From positions 1 to 64,000 of the forward strand of contig JAAYIN010000088.1 in NCBI GenBank assembly GCA_012523405.1: a stretch of DNA of 64,000 nt, read 5' to 3'. Positions within the stretch are counted from its first letter, which is position 1. Each line of letters starts with the position of its first letter. A program made the position numbers and the translations under genes. The notes under the pieces are model-generated. The model was given only the letters and a program-made list of their open reading frames with translations, was not told where the DNA came from and did not search any database. This stretch comes from Clostridiales bacterium (lineage in GTDB: Bacteria > Bacillota > Clostridia > Christensenellales > Aristaeellaceae). Of the stretch, positions 63,266-64,000 are shown in pieces.

Positions 63266-63502
63266 ATGGTGAACCAACAAAACAGCTCAGCAACCACTAA
63301 GAGCAGCGTACCCGAAGCACGTGCAGCCTTGGACAACATGAAGTTTGAAATTGCCAAGGAATTGGGAATCAATCTCAAGCAGGGCTACAACGGTGATCTA
63401 AGCTCCAAGGAGAACGGCTATGTCGGAGGTTACATGGTAAAGCGCTTGATCGAACAAGCACAGCGCCAGATGGCTTCCCAAAGCGGAACAACCACTCGCT
63501 AA
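63266..63502 (+). CDS. Alpha/beta-type small acid-soluble spore protein 1
   Basis: Predicted 78-residue spore DNA-binding protein. PEARAALDNMKFEIAKELGINLKQGYNGDLSSKENGYVGGYMVKRLIEQA contains the GPR protease site region (FEIAKELGI) and the second conserved helix (GGYMVKRLIEQA). It coats DNA in the forespore and protects it from UV and heat. GAGGTG upstream. Paralogue follows 31 bases after the stop. Confidence 0.97.
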   Translation: MVNQQNSSATTKSSVPEARAALDNMKFEIAKELGINLKQGYNGDLSSKENGYVGGYMVKRLIEQAQRQMASQSGTTTR

Positions 63503-63533
63503 TTCCTAAATTTAATAATGAGGTGTATGTCAA

Positions 63534-63761
63534 ATGTATCAAAACCAACAGAATACCACATCCGGTCGTACCATGGTTCCCGAAGCAAAGCAGGCTCTTA
63601 ACAACATGAAATTCGAAATCGCCAACGAGCTTGGAATCAACCTCAAGCAGGGCTACAACGGCGATCTACCCAGCCGTCAGGCAGGCTACATCGGTGGCTA
63701 CATGGTTAAGCGTCTGATCGAGCAGGCAGAGCGCGCAATGAGCACCGGTGCTCAGAAATAA
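63534..63761 (+). CDS. Alpha/beta-type small acid-soluble spore protein 2
   Basis: Predicted 75-residue paralogue of the preceding gene; KFEIANELGINLKQGYNGDLPSRQAGYIGGYMVKRLIEQAERAM is nearly identical in the core. Asn-Gln-Thr-rich head differs slightly. GAGGTG lies 11 bases upstream. Tandem duplication is likely. Confidence 0.97.
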   Translation: MYQNQQNTTSGRTMVPEAKQALNNMKFEIANELGINLKQGYNGDLPSRQAGYIGGYMVKRLIEQAERAMSTGAQK

Positions 63762-64000
63762 GGAGTAATCCTAAACCTTTCGCCGGCAGATGGGCGACAA
63801 AGCATCTGATGACAAAGTTTGCTAAGCACTCTTTTTCATTGGCGGCTTTGACCGCGGGACATTTGCTTGCGTAGTCGTTTGGTTTACGCAAGGGAGACCT
63901 TGCGCCCTAAGGCATCCGAAGCTTTCGCATAGACGTTGGCTTCGGATGATACTAGGGCAAGACCCTCGGATACCTCAAAGGGTTTCATAGAAATTTTGAG
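63762..64000. other. Structured right-edge region without an assigned gene
   Basis: Two perfect inverted repeats lie close together: CGCAAGG-GAGA-CCTTGCG at 63887-63904 and CATCCGAAGC (63911-63920) with GCTTCGGATG (63939-63948); TAGGGC further on can pair with GCCCTA just before. A non-coding RNA or an element extending beyond the window is possible. Confidence 0.4.
63884..64000 (-). CDS. Possible 3' end of a gene entering from the right edge
   Basis: A minus-strand frame is open from the window edge to TAA at 63884-63886, 38 codons ending ...DALGRKVSLA. The composition looks protein-like, but the stretch also carries two perfect inverted repeats, so a structured RNA is an equal alternative. 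Not recognised. Confidence 0.25.
   Translation of the reverse strand, partial: LKISMKPFEVSEGLALVSSEANVYAKASDALGRKVSLA

Noticed and set aside
63762-64000. Known riboswitch (c-di-GMP, glycine, cobalamin, T-box)
   Set aside because: None of the conserved sequence blocks of these classes could be found in either strand.

Overview
The window comes from a spore-forming Gram-positive bacterium of the Clostridia type. Supporting features are the ylmE-sepF-yggT-ylmH-divIVA division block, the IreB/RuvX/DUF1292 trio, a GerM-like germination protein, two tandem alpha/beta-type small acid-soluble spore proteins, an L10 leader, a short SRP RNA and AGGAGG-type ribosome binding sites. The carbohydrate genes suggest a host-associated or plant-matter habitat. 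No phage, insertion sequence, CRISPR array or rRNA operon was seen.

Layout. (1) 1-6542: end of a sugar ABC importer, its binding protein, then GH105, GH112 phosphorylase and CE12 acetylesterase. This reads as an intracellular route for imported rhamnogalacturonan I fragments. (2) 6603-14529: SH3b wall protein, PRC-barrel protein with an overlapping 47-codon gene, AI-2E family permease, IreB-RuvX-DUF1292-GNAT, aspartate kinase and a large membrane protein. (3) 14848-21031: a degenerate anti-sigma factor with a SigB/F/G-type sigma factor, an HlyD-like membrane protein and the division cluster. (4) 21109-23911: GyrI-like protein, RlmA-type methyltransferase and gapA.

(5) 24004-38200 is a complete aldarate (glucarate/galactarate) catabolic island: glucarate dehydratase, a DHDPS-family lyase, a tripartite tricarboxylate-type transporter, an AEC carrier, tartronate semialdehyde reductase, glycerate kinase and galactarate dehydratase. 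Two paralogous PrpR-like regulators frame most of it. Both have lost the GAFTGA loop and normal nucleotide-binding residues of sigma-54 activators, so they probably work in a non-classical way. (6) 38424-38581: tRNA-Met and tRNA-fMet. (7) 38813-53730: accessory carbohydrate and housekeeping genes (sialate O-acetylesterase family, MFS, GH39, DUF2461, phosphohexomutase, GH18, Nudix, LysR, Eis-like GNAT) and a second Lpl-type sugar ABC importer. (8) 53731-64000: a pair of short structured repeats, yraN, glyA, SRP RNA, GNAT, RqcH, gerM, an rph-rdgB fusion, a YfcE-type phosphoesterase, a frameshifted GNAT gene, rplJL with its leader, and the spore protein genes.

How the parts work together: the first cluster would import oligosaccharides, strip acetyl and unsaturated uronyl groups, and cleave galactosyl-rhamnose by phosphorolysis. 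The aldarate island would take both glucarate and galactarate to 5-keto-4-deoxyglucarate, then to pyruvate and tartronate semialdehyde, then to glycerate and phosphoglycerate. Most calls rest on reading protein motifs and gene order by eye; no database search was possible.
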